From: Melieria omissa
Taxonomy: Eukaryota > Arthropoda > Insecta > Diptera > Ulidiidae
DNA length: 64,000 nt
Assembly: GCA_963971225.1 (NCBI GenBank)
Contig: OZ020269.1
Span: forward strand, 98,446,040-98,510,039
Direction: 5' to 3'
A program made the translations under genes and the position numbers. Below the pieces are notes generated by a model. The model was not told the DNA's origin. It ran no database searches and worked only from the letters and a program-made list of their open reading frames with translations. Shown here piece after piece: positions 1-9,420 of this stretch (its first letter is position 1; every line of letters starts with the position of its first letter).

Positions 1-3000
1 TTTCTCAATTACACAATTTAGGTGGGTGTCTGAATAGGATATTACAGAGCGAAAACCTGCGGTCAAAGTATTCGGCTATTTTGGCCGAACCCGAAGATTT
101 AAAATTGGCCTAAAGGGCCCAATACCGAAGCCGAATATTCGGTCGGACACTACTAATCGGGTAAGCAGTGGTAAACATAGGATTTCAGTTTAGGGTGGAA
201 TGAGTTTCCGTACACAACTTTTGAGCTCAATATCATTTGAAGCCATATTTGCCATCCAAAAATTTTTACCTGCACCACTGGTTTGACTCTTTCGGGACGA
301 AGTTTTGATTAGAAAACTAACATAATTTTGGTAGGAATGTTCTCAAGCTAAGAAAATTGGGCCTAAAACACTATGTTGCATATTCAAAAATCGAAAATCA
401 TACCTTTATCCGAGAATATAAAGTTCGAATAAATATTTCGCATGGGTCATTAAATCTGAAAAATTCTTTAACGGGTATTAAAAACTTGGTGGGATGTGGC
501 GCAAAAGCTGTCACCCAGTATTCATTGGCTCTTATTTGTATATTAATGAATAAATGAATAGATAAATGAAAGAATTAATTCATTTATGTAAAAACATTTA
601 CTATTGCCGCCATTTGCAGAAATTATAGTATCTGCCGATATCAAGGTGATGACTTTTGGGCCACCCTGAATTATTCCAGTTGTCCCAAAAGGGTCAAGTA
701 ACGCCAAAAACCGTAAACACATATATGTATATGCACATGAACTATATGAATACTTTCTCGATCTTTTTTATTACAAACCCAAAATTGTTGGAATATTTTC
801 TGATTGCAGTGTCTATTTGTTAGTTTTCCTTTCTCTTTCCTTGCTCTTTATTTTTTACAGATACTGCGATATGGTCTGAAAAGTCAGTCAGCCAGTTATT
901 AGATATTAACACCATTGCCTGGATAACTTCCAGACTACACATTCGACGAGTCTAGGGGATCTAGTCGACAGGACTATTCACAGTCTTTTAGGCTTTGTAA
1001 GAAGTTCAAACTGGTTCAATGCGGGACTTAAGTTAGATTGTTTGTGGTATCACTTTAGGGCTCTCTTGACCTAAATATTTTCCGCTTTAGGTCAGACAGT
1101 TCTACCTCGATCGAAAACATATTAAAAGTTAACCTTTGTGCGTTATTCTATAAGTTCTTCCAAAAAAGGTGCACGATTTCATTTGAAAATAAAACGCAAA
1201 CGTCTTGAGAAAATGGTGATATTTTCATTGGCATCTTCATCTTCATGACAACGTTTTAAATCTGTCTTTCTTTATTTGTTTCCTTAAATTCAGCCTCATT
1301 ATCAGTACAGATTACACGTTAAAGGTTTGACAACCAACTTCTGAGCTTAATTAACTTAAATATTTCCAATGGAGATCTCATCTTATTCGTATAAGTGATA
1401 TTCGATTGAGTTGAATTCCTTCTAAAGTACACATGCACCGATTTAGTGTGTAATAACATATTCGGCTAATGGTCTCTACGGCTCTGATCACTGAGGTCAA
1501 TCTTTTTTGATGATGATGATATTTTGACAAAAATTTGGCTCTATTTCTCTGACACATTGGATCTTGTTTGTGGTTTATTCTCATACACCAGAAATTTCAC
1601 AAAGCCCAAAAAAAAGGAAATTGCACGGTGATGAAATTTCGGAATATAATTTGGTCTGGAGGCAGGCCGTAACCTGAAAATGGTTATTATGGCCGGTCGG
1701 TCTAGAATTTATTGCTCTAACGTCAACCTAAGTGAAAGCTAAGCAAAAGAGAATCAAGATCGACTGATCGTATTATTAGGAAATTTTTGGTAGGAATGTA
1801 GGTAGGTGTGGTTATTTAGTAGTATATCCAAAGGATTTAAAGTTATTCCATTGAGATCTTTTATTATTTTACTTTATGGATTTCTAAAAGAAAATCTTCA
1901 GTGACTTTTGCTATTTATTAAAGTCAAATTTCTCTGTCCATGTGCCGCTTTTGCTAGAACGAGATTGCGCATTTTGGGTTCTGATGTTATGAGGATGAAT
2001 GAAGTCCATTCTCTTACCCTGCGCGATTTCCTGAGATTCATTGAAGAATTCAGGAAGTTCTTGCATGAAGACTCGTAGTCCCTATTCCTTTCCTATTACT
2101 TTCTTTCTTTAAACCTACCTCACTCTTCTCTATCACTCTTTTCATCTCGAGTCTTAAGCACAATGGGCTATCTAGCCTGAATGCCTGAGAAATTGGACCT
2201 TCTAGGGTTCACTTTCTCGGCTCCCCTTATATCCATTCCACTCCAAGTCAAATTAAATCAGCAAATCAAAAATATGTATTATCCAAAATATTTTTACCCT
2301 CATTTTGTAACATGAATCCATATGCTTTCAAAAAAGATTGGATAGGGCGAGTATTCTTCTGTTAATGATATATTTTGCAAATGCTTAGAAGATAGAATAC
2401 ACAATCCTCTTTTTCCTTGTTCAAACAACTGCTATAGAAATTAGAAAACGGTAACAGAAACGATATCAAATATGCTTCTTAGCGACAGCAGGTTTCTAGA
2501 ACGATGAACCCAATGATTAAATTTCCCTACAAAACCATAGCAGTCACTTATAAAGAAATTGAGCTCATGTGATCCTTTCAGAGAGCTTAAAAAACTCAAA
2601 TTGTTGGTGATTAAACTTTCTGCTCAGTTAAAAAGACGTAATAAAAACACAAATGATCTCAAAGTTTCTGTTTTCTTTGATAATTTTTGCTTTTGGGTTT
2701 TCAGTTGATGCACATTTTGTTTTTTAAATTTTTAACAAAGTCCCCGCTCTTTTGGTAAACTACATCCACCATCTAATTTGCCAACCGAATGTCCTTAATT
2801 CTATTATTATTATATTTTAACTGTATTTATTAGGACCGCCTTTCATGTCAACACAGCGGGACAAGTGCATTTCTCTCACACACAAAACACCTACACTTGT
2901 CCTTTGCCGCTTGTTTGTATGTCTTTGTGTGCTTGTGTGTCGGTTCTTTATTTGAGCCACATTCATGTGAAAATTCTTAATACAATTTGACTTATGATAT

Positions 3001-3745
3001 GTGTGATCTGCTAGCCGCATTGATACCATCAATTCCACTCGCTGCACATATTCGCTGCTGTTACCTGTTGGCAATGCGTTCAATGCTGTGGGAATATTTG
3101 CGTGTTGTTGTGTTTGCGCATTGAATTTGATCCTTTTTTGCTTTTTTACTGCATCGATCGCTTCGTGCACATCTTCGTCTCATGCACTTGCCACTCGTCT
3201 GTCGGGCGAAAGGATACCGCAAGGAACAAAAGTCTTGTTGAAGTAGGCGCTTCAATTATTGATTCAACGTCTCGCCGATCGTTCATTTGAGATAAATAAA
3301 AACCGGAGTTTTCCCGTAGCCATTGTTGTAAAAAAAGTACTTATGGAATTTGTGAATATGTGAGATATTTTATTTTGTGTGTGAATTTCACACGCATTTT
3401 TTTTCGAGTTGTCGTTGGTGGGAAGCGAAGATGATGGAATATTTATGCCGAGTCGCAGGATTTAGAGCACAAATTGTGGATTTGTTTGGATGCGGTGAAT
3501 TTTTGTTTTTGTGTGTTTTATTGCAGTTCTCATTTTTTTTTAGTTTTGTGAACCTGTTGGTTAATTTATTTATTGATTTATTTAATTTGCCTTAAAATGA
3601 TTTAAAAATAAATTAAAAATAAATAAATATAAATAAATAAATAACAAGAAATTAATTAATAATAAAAATTAATTAATAAAATTATTAAGAAATTTAAATA
3701 AATAAAGATAAAGATACTGAAAAATACGGTCAAGCGAGAATTATA
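1..3745. other. Intergenic DNA without a recognised gene
   Basis: No reading frame here resembles a known protein and none is longer than about 120 codons. Around 60-160 there are several copies of a CCGAA/TTCGG word in both orientations. From 3600 to 3720 the sequence is almost pure AAT/TAA low complexity. CA/TG-rich sequence at 2870-2945 looks like single-copy DNA. Confidence 0.6.
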
Positions 3746-3858
3746 TAGGGTGGGCCATCTATCGTTTTAAATTTGAACTATCTATATTTTGACATTGGAA
3801 ACGTCAAATACCATTCGGAAAGTGACAGATATTCAGTAAAAAGTCTAAAATTTACGAA

Positions 3859-4218
3859 ATGGGTCGCATTTCGCTAGAAGAAAACTGGGAAATAATGAAA
3901 ACTTTTTTCCAAAGTGGTGAGTCTTCAACCCAAACTGTGAGAAATTTGGCAAAAAAAAAATGGAATGGTGATGTGAATTGGCCTCCCAGAAGCTGCGATT
4001 TAACTCCGTTGGACTATTTTCTGTGGGGAGCTGTTAGAGGTAAATGTTACGCCAACCATCCAGAAACAATTTAAGATCTAAAGTACGAGATTCAAGCTGC
4101 TGTTGCTGCCATAAGGCCTGAAACCATCGAGAAAGTACTACAAAATTGGGTGGATCGGATAAGCTACTGTAAACTCAGCCGTGGTGGTCATTTGTCCGAA
4201 ATTGTTTTCCACAAATAA
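3859..4218 (+). pseudogene. Mariner transposase remnant (N-terminus joined to C-terminus)
   Basis: The frame opens with MGRISLEENWEIMKTFFQ, the first helix-turn-helix segment of a mariner transposase. After about 35 codons it jumps directly to VNWPPRSCDLTPLDYFLWG, the block holding the third catalytic Asp of the DD(34-37)D triad. The first two catalytic Asp residues and about 200 residues are missing. A stop follows at 4072-4074, but the same frame continues with recognisable C-terminal sequence (DLKYEIQAAVAAIRPETIEK) to about 4218. The related, more decayed copy at 25640-26410 retains part of the missing middle. It is non-functional. Confidence 0.85.
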
Positions 4219-4284
4219 ATTTCATAAAACAACCTTTCAAATAAATGTTAGATCTTTGAAAAATATCAAGCCTTCTTTTTTTGA

Positions 4285-4628
4285 GCGGCTGCCGTGGCTC
4301 AGTTCAGTTGGTTAGTGCGCGGTCCAAGCGAGTCGAATGCAGAGCGACGCAAGTTCGAATACTGCATGTAGTAACACCTAAAAAAAATAACGGGAAACTC
4401 GTTTTCTCTTTCGGTGGCTGTCCTCTCAGCTGGAAATGGCAAACCTCTGAGAGTAAAAATTGCCTATGAAAAAGCTCCCAGCCTGTCGTTCGGAACCGGC
4501 ATAAAACTGTAGGTCCCTTCCACCCGCGTACAAAATTCACACGCACAACACGGGTGGTTGCGGGAAGCTAGGCGTTAGTCTCGCGTAAGCGGGCTGTCGT
4601 GCCAGTCAATTATTATTATTAATTATTA
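4285..4628 (+). mobile_element. tRNA-derived SINE with 12-bp target-site duplication
   Basis: The head has an internal RNA polymerase III promoter: an A-box-like GTGGCTCAGTTCAGTTGG near 4294 and a B-box-like GCAAGTTCGAATACTG near 4349. A body with GGAAATGGCAAACCTC and GTTCGGAACCGGCATAAAAC follows, shared with the SINE at 13825-14230. The tail is (TTA/ATT)n. The 12-mer TTCTTTTTTTGA is repeated exactly at 4273-4284 and 4629-4640, which fixes the ends. It lies inside the mariner at 3746-4679 and is therefore younger than that insertion. It encodes no protein and would depend on a LINE reverse transcriptase. Confidence 0.9.
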
Positions 4629-5424
4629 TTCTTTTTTTGATTGACTTTTAAAATTTAAAATTGTATATGGCCCACCCTATAGAAGACACAACTAAAAACT
4701 GGATTAATATTGTATGAGGCTTTCAATCTAGAGAAGGAAATATTGGATCAGAAAACTCTTTGTATTCATCAGAGAAATATAAACTCAAAGATCAAATGGT
4801 GATTTTTTACACTGTAAACCTACAAAAGCATGAAAAATCTAATGAAAGACCGATTTGTGCTAATAACTAAGAGGGGAAAAAGAAGAAGAAAGACTTGAAA
4901 TGGCTTAAATTTCTGAAAATTCTTCATTGATAATTCTTCAAAAGACCACAAAGGTTAGGTTAGGTAAGACAGGCGGCTTTCTGGTTCTCAGCAAGTACAC
5001 TCTGAGGCCCCAAAGACCCATTGTGATGCGCGACAGTGTGACAAGCCCCTGTCATCCTATATTCGGTGCTGGCTGAAACCAACCTGAGCGTCGAATGAAT
5101 GTGGCAATATCCTCCAGTGGCGTGGTACAAACCAACCCCAAATCGCCCAGCACTCTGCCCCCTAGATACCGGTGGCGTATGCTGTGAAGCGCAGGACATT
5201 CGCATAGGATTCAATTCCCTCAATTCAATTTCCTCTCCTCCGGATTCAATTTCCTCCTCATCTTCGCAGCTGCGACAGTAGTCTCAATGGGGCAAACCGA
5301 GTCTTTCCACAAAAATGCCGATCGCGCAGTGCCCCGTTAAGACCCCTCGTGAGAATACGAAGTGTTGCTTTGCTAAACCATAAAAGAGAGTTCTCTTTTG
5401 GTTCAGTTTAGGCCACAGCGCGCG

Positions 5425-6141
5425 TCAGATCTTGCAGTCAGGCCGAAGGCTCCATTGATCATTGGTGCGCTGGATTCCCTTCCTATCAAGATCAGTGTAG
5501 AAGTCTTGAAGTGGCGGGTAGATTCCTGCCACCATGCTCGCATCCGTAAGCTCCGATCCTTTCCGAGCCAGTTCATTCGCTCTTTCATTGCCAGGAATGC
5601 CTTTGTGACCAGGTACCCAGCAGAGTGTATGTGTATTGTGGTCCCTGATACCATACAGAGACTTACGACAATCCATTACTGTCTTCGATTTTAAAGTGTG
5701 AGAGGCCAGTGCTTTGATTGCCACCTGGTTGTCTATACAGATGATCAGGTTAGATGGAGGCAAGTCCAGTACTCCGATCATGCGTGCAGCCTGGTTTATG
5801 GCGTATACCTCGGCCTGGAAAACACTGTGCCGATCAGGTAGTTTAAATGACCTGCTTAGTGACAGTAAGTCCGTAAAAACCCCCGCACCTGTCCCGCAGT
5901 CAATTTTTGAACCATCGGTGAAAATTGGGATCTCGCACTCCCCTCCCCTGTTAGTATCCCCATCTTCCCGTGTTGGAAAGTAAGTTCGATAGGTGTTATT
6001 GAAACAAAGACTCGGTACCACGTAGTCACATTCCAAGTTCGGGTACCCCTGACCTTTCCGTAGTGGTATTGAGGCATGACCCATCGTGTGTGACTTGAAA
6101 TAGCCCCCAGCACAAAGCCTGAGAGCAGTTCTCGAAGCCAT
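5425..6141 (-). pseudogene. RNase H domain of the LINE, terminal copy
   Basis: This open stretch of 238 codons carries the complete set of RNase H landmarks in order: IFTDGSK (first Asp), VFQAEVYAI (Glu), IICIDNQVAIKAL (second Asp) and CWVPGHKGIPGNERANELA (the His-containing loop and final acidic region). It is the only copy in the four-unit array that runs past the Glu segment into the second Asp and the C-terminal half. The other units break off at PSNLIIC, where each junction falls. The frame ends at 5425, short of the TGHC region, so the full product is not made. Confidence 0.85.
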
Positions 6142-6897
6142 GCACGTAGTACACAGATGATCAGGTTAAATGGAGGCAAGTCCAGTACTCCGATCATGCG
6201 TGCAGCCTGGTTTATGGTATACCTCGGCCTGGAAAACACTGTGCCGATCAGGTAGTTTAAATGACCTGCTTAGTGACAGTAAGTCCGTAAAAACCCCCGT
6301 ACCTGTCCCGCAGTCAATTTTTGAACCATCGGTGAAAATTGGGATCTCGCACTCCCCTCCCCCTGTTAGTATCCCCATCTTCCCGTGTTGGAAAGTAAGT
6401 TCGATAGGTGTTATTGAAACAAAGACTCGGTACCACGTAGTCACATTCCAAGTTCGGGTACCCCTGACCTACCCGTAGTAATATTGAGGCATGATCCATC
6501 GTGTGTGACTTGAAACAGCCCCCAGCACAAAGCCTGAGAGCAGTTCTCGAAGCCATGCACGTAGTACACAGATGATCAGGTTAGATGGAGGCAAGTCCAG
6601 TACTCCGATCATGCGTGCAGCCTGGTTTATGGCGTATACCTCGGCCTGGAAAACACTGCGCCGATCAGGTAGTTTATATGACCTGCTTAGTGACAGTAAG
6701 TCCGTAAAAACCCCCGCACCTGTCCCGCAGTCAATTTTTGAACCATCGGTGAAAATTGGGATCTCGCACTCCCCTCCCCCTGTTAGTATCCCCATCTTCC
6801 CGTGTTGGAAAGTAAGTTCGATAGGTGTTATTGAAACAAAGACTCGGTACCACGTAGTCACATTCCAAGTTCGGGTACCCCTGATCTACCCGTAGTA

Positions 6898-7638
6898 TCA
6901 GGTGTACAACTGTGCTTCCGCCGTTTTTTTCCAAAATTAAAAGCTTTATTGCGAAAAAGTGCTTACAGATGTATTATTCAAAGTATTGTCCGTCGCTAGC
7001 GACAACTTTCTCCCATCTTTCCGGCAATTTTCGGATCCCGGCTCGAAAAAAGGAGTCCTCTTTTGACGCTATCCATGAAGCAATCCATTTTTCCAATTCT
7101 TCGAAGGATTGAAAATGTTGATCTGCCAGGCCGTGTGCCATCGAACGGAATAGGTGGAAGTCAGAAGGGGCGACATCTGGGGAATACGGCGGGTGGGGCA
7201 AGACTTCCCATTTCAGCGTTTCCAGGTACTTTTTGACCACTTTTGCGACGTGAGGCCGAGCATTGTCGTGTTGGAGGATGACTTTGTCATTCGAAATCAC
7301 CATTTTTAAAACGTTGAAACCACTCCCGACACGTTCTTTCACTCAGAGCAGCATCACCGTAAGTTTCTGAGAGCATGCGATGCGCTTCAGCTGCATTTTT
7401 TTTCGAATTGTAACAGAAAAGTAAAACTTCCCGCAAATGGCGAGAATTGGGCACATAAACGAACATTTTCGAGCGTGAATAATACGAAAACAAGAACAAC
7501 TGTCACTGAAACGGCGATGACAATTCGTTAGGCACTGTCCACACTCACTTTAAAGGCATTACCATCTATGTATTTCAACCAGCCTCAGCCGGTACAGCCA
7601 CCCATCGGAAAACGGCGGAAGCAAAGTTGTACACCTGA
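6898..7638 (-). mobile_element. Mariner element, internally deleted, inside LINE repeat unit 3
   Basis: Inverted ends read TCAGGTGTACAACTGTGCTT (left) and TCAGGTGTACAACTTTGCTT (right, reverse-complemented), followed in both by CCGCCGTTTT. TA lies at 6896-6897 and 7639-7640. Units 2 and 4 of the same array show the uninterrupted site (CGTAGTAATATTGAGG and CGTAGTGGTATTGAGG), giving direct empty-site evidence. At 741 bp it is a little over half the usual mariner length of about 1.3 kb; the lost part lies within the transposase gene. Confidence 0.93.
6974..7499 (-). pseudogene. Mariner transposase, middle deleted and frameshifted
   Basis: On the minus strand, 7499-7287 encodes the N-terminal DNA-binding part (EAHRMLSETYGDAALSERTC, then REWFQRFKNGDFE). 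From about 7342 a different frame carries VILQHDNARPHVAK and PPYSPDVAPSDFHLFRSM, which hold the second and third catalytic Asp positions, and the family C-terminus KLPERWEKVVASDGQYFE. The region with the first catalytic Asp is missing at the join. The C-terminal hallmark is shared with the mariner at 46479-47214, which belongs to a different lineage by its ends. Confidence 0.88.
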
Positions 7639-8147
7639 TAGTATTGAGGCATGATCCATCGTGTGTGACTTGAAACAGCCCCCAGCACAAAGCCCGAGAG
7701 CAGTTCTCGAAGCCGTGCACGTAGTACACAGATGATCAGGTTAGATGGAGGCAAGTCCAGTACTCCGATCATACGTGCAGCCTGGTTTATGGCGTATACC
7801 TCGGCCTGGAAAACACTGCACCGATCAGGTAGTTTAAATAACCTGCTTAGTGACAGTGCATCCGTAAAAACCCGGTCACCTGTCCCGCAGTCAATTTTTG
7901 AACCATCGGTGAAAATTGGGATCTCGCACTCCCCTCCCCCTGTTAGTATCCCCATCTTCCCGTGTTGGAAAGTAAGTTCGATAGGTGTTATTGAAACAAA
8001 GAGTCGGTACCACGTAGTCACATTCAAAGTTCGGGTACCCCTGACCTTTCCGTAGTGGTATTGAGGCATGACCCATCGTGTGTGACTTGAAACAGCCCCC
8101 AGCACAAAGCCTGAGGGCAGTTCTCGAAGCCGTGCACGTAGTGAACG

Positions 8148-8691
8148 TGTCTAGTGGTAATAAGTTCAGCATAATTTCGAGTCCCGCCTGATGTGTTGAT
8201 TTCATGCATCCAGTTATCCCAAGACAGGCAAGTCTTTGTACCCTGTTTAGAATGTCGAGGTGAGACTTCTTGTCTACAGCCTCCCACCAAACCAAGGCAC
8301 CGTAGCACAGTATGGGTCTTGCCATCACCGTATAAATCCAGTGTATGATGTGCGGTTGTAGTCCCAATTTTTTGCCGCACATCCTCTTGCAGTAGTAAAG
8401 GGCAGTTCTCGCTTTTTCCGCCCTGACCTTCAAGTTCCTTTTCAAGGATAATTTAGAGTCAAGGACAACCCCCAAGAATTTTTCCTCCTTCGAGAGGTTT
8501 AGAGCTTTTCCGTTCATTTTAGTTGTGGTAAAGCATGTAACCTTGTATCTTCTGGTGAATAGTACGAGTTGGGTCTTTGAAGCGTTGACTCCTAGCGCGT
8601 TTTCAACTGCCCATCTCCTAAACTCATTCAACGCCGACTCCATGAGTTCGCTAACTATCGGAAGGATTTTTCCTGTTGTTGGTATAACCAC
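8148..8691 (-). pseudogene. Reverse transcriptase C-terminal fragment of the LINE
   Basis: The minus-strand frame includes NALGVNASKTQLVLFTRR, EEKFLGVVLDSKLSLKRNL and IIHWIYTVMARPILCYGALV, the RT thumb and connection segments typical of RNase H-bearing LINEs. The upstream palm with the catalytic Asp pair is absent because the element stops at about 8697. The fragment leads directly into repeat unit 4 of the RNase H array. Confidence 0.8.
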
Positions 8692-8697
8692 TAAAGT

Positions 8698-9420
8698 TTA
8701 TGTAGACTTATAGGACCTAATGACAACAAGACAGTTGATTTAAATAACCAAAAGAGGTAAGTAAATGCAATTAAAAATTTAAAAAAATTTAAATAATGAC
8801 TACAAGAAATTTTAGCAGAAAATAGAAGGACGACTTGCAATTGATTAAAAATTTTGCACTAAAAAATTTTAAGAAATTACTATAAACTAATTGCAACTTA
8901 TTATAGGACCTAATGAATCAACTTGTTACAGGACCCAATGAATCAAATAATTACAGGACCTAATGAATCATAAGAATCTGCTGACCCAAAAGAATAAATG
9001 GAAAATTTGTATTGTATCTGGAGACTAGGATGCAATGGAATGGAATCATAGGATGCAATGGAATCAACCACCTGCATTGTCCGTCACTACAGGAACAATG
9101 GCTCCAAAATATTGTGACAAGGTTCTTCGACGTGCGGAAATAGCTTATGTATAGTTTACCGATCTACACAATTTTCTCATGAAATGATTTCCGAAAATTT
9201 TCGTCTGGATCTACGAGCAACTCAACAGATAAAGAAGGGCACCGTATTCTGAAATGAAGGGCATCACAATGGACCCAACAGGGTCTACAAGTGGATAAGG
9301 AAGCGCACCGAATCCCAAAATGAAGGATATCACAATAGACCCAACAGGGTCTACAAGTTGATGAGGAAGGGCACCGAATTCCAAAATAAAGGACATCACA
9401 ATGGACCTAACATTCTACGA
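8698..9420. repeat. Two short tandem repeats in AT-rich spacer
   Basis: At 8905-8970 the phrase ACAGGACCTAATGAATCA occurs three times about 26 bp apart. At 9232-9415 a unit of about 66 bp, marked by GGACCCAACAGGGTCTACAA, occurs close to three times. Neither encodes a protein. The second unit gives an artificial short open frame on the minus strand because its length is divisible by three. Confidence 0.75.

Larger units (their letters stand above)
3746..4679 (+). mobile_element. Mariner-like element, internally deleted, carrying a nested SINE
   Basis: The two ends are inverted repeats: the left reads GGGTGGGCCATCTATC and the right, reverse-complemented, GGGTGGGCCATATACA, followed in both by an AATTTTAAATTT-like stretch. 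TA dinucleotides at 3746-3747 and 4678-4679 fit a mariner target duplication. Inside are the first residues of a transposase fused to its C-terminal part (see 3859-4218), so most of the catalytic domain has been deleted. A 344-bp SINE with its own 12-bp duplication interrupts the 3' part. The element cannot move by itself but keeps both ends. Confidence 0.88.
5741..8147. repeat. Four-fold tandem repeat of a 415-bp LINE segment
   Basis: The landmark ATGATCAGGTTAGATGGAGG (variants at one base) starts at 5741, 6157, 6572 and 7732. The first two spacings are 416 and 415 bp, and the third is 1160 bp because a 741-bp mariner plus a 2-bp duplication lies in unit 3. Each unit runs from inside RNase H back to the RT/RNase H linker, and every internal junction has the same GTAGTACACAGATG sequence. 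The identical junctions show one initial duplication followed by unequal exchange or slippage. 415 is not a multiple of three, so each unit shifts the frame. Confidence 0.92.
4953..8697 (-). mobile_element. 5'-truncated RNase H-type non-LTR retrotransposon (I/LOA-like)
   Basis: Read on the minus strand, the element enters in the C-terminal part of a reverse transcriptase (8691-8148), passes through an RNase H domain, and reaches a C-terminal TGHC box and CRSC cysteine pair near 5350-5260. It ends in a 3' tail with CTAACCTAACC next to 4953. RNase H after the RT in one protein is typical of the I superfamily (I, LOA, R1-related clades); I cannot assign the clade exactly. The palm with its catalytic YxDD motif and ORF1 are missing, so the copy was truncated at its 5' end. 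Stops, a four-fold internal amplification and a mariner insertion make it dead. Confidence 0.85.

Noticed and set aside
4285..4380. A possible functional tRNA gene
   Set aside because: A- and B-box words are present, but no cloverleaf stems can be formed convincingly. The sequence continues into a SINE body with a target duplication. The same applies to 14150-14230 and 41366-41450.
5398..5694. Open frames on the plus strand across the LINE (5398-5694, 5714-5983, 6572-6895 and similar)
   Set aside because: They are antisense shadows of the RNase H and RT coding strand, repeated only because the unit is repeated.
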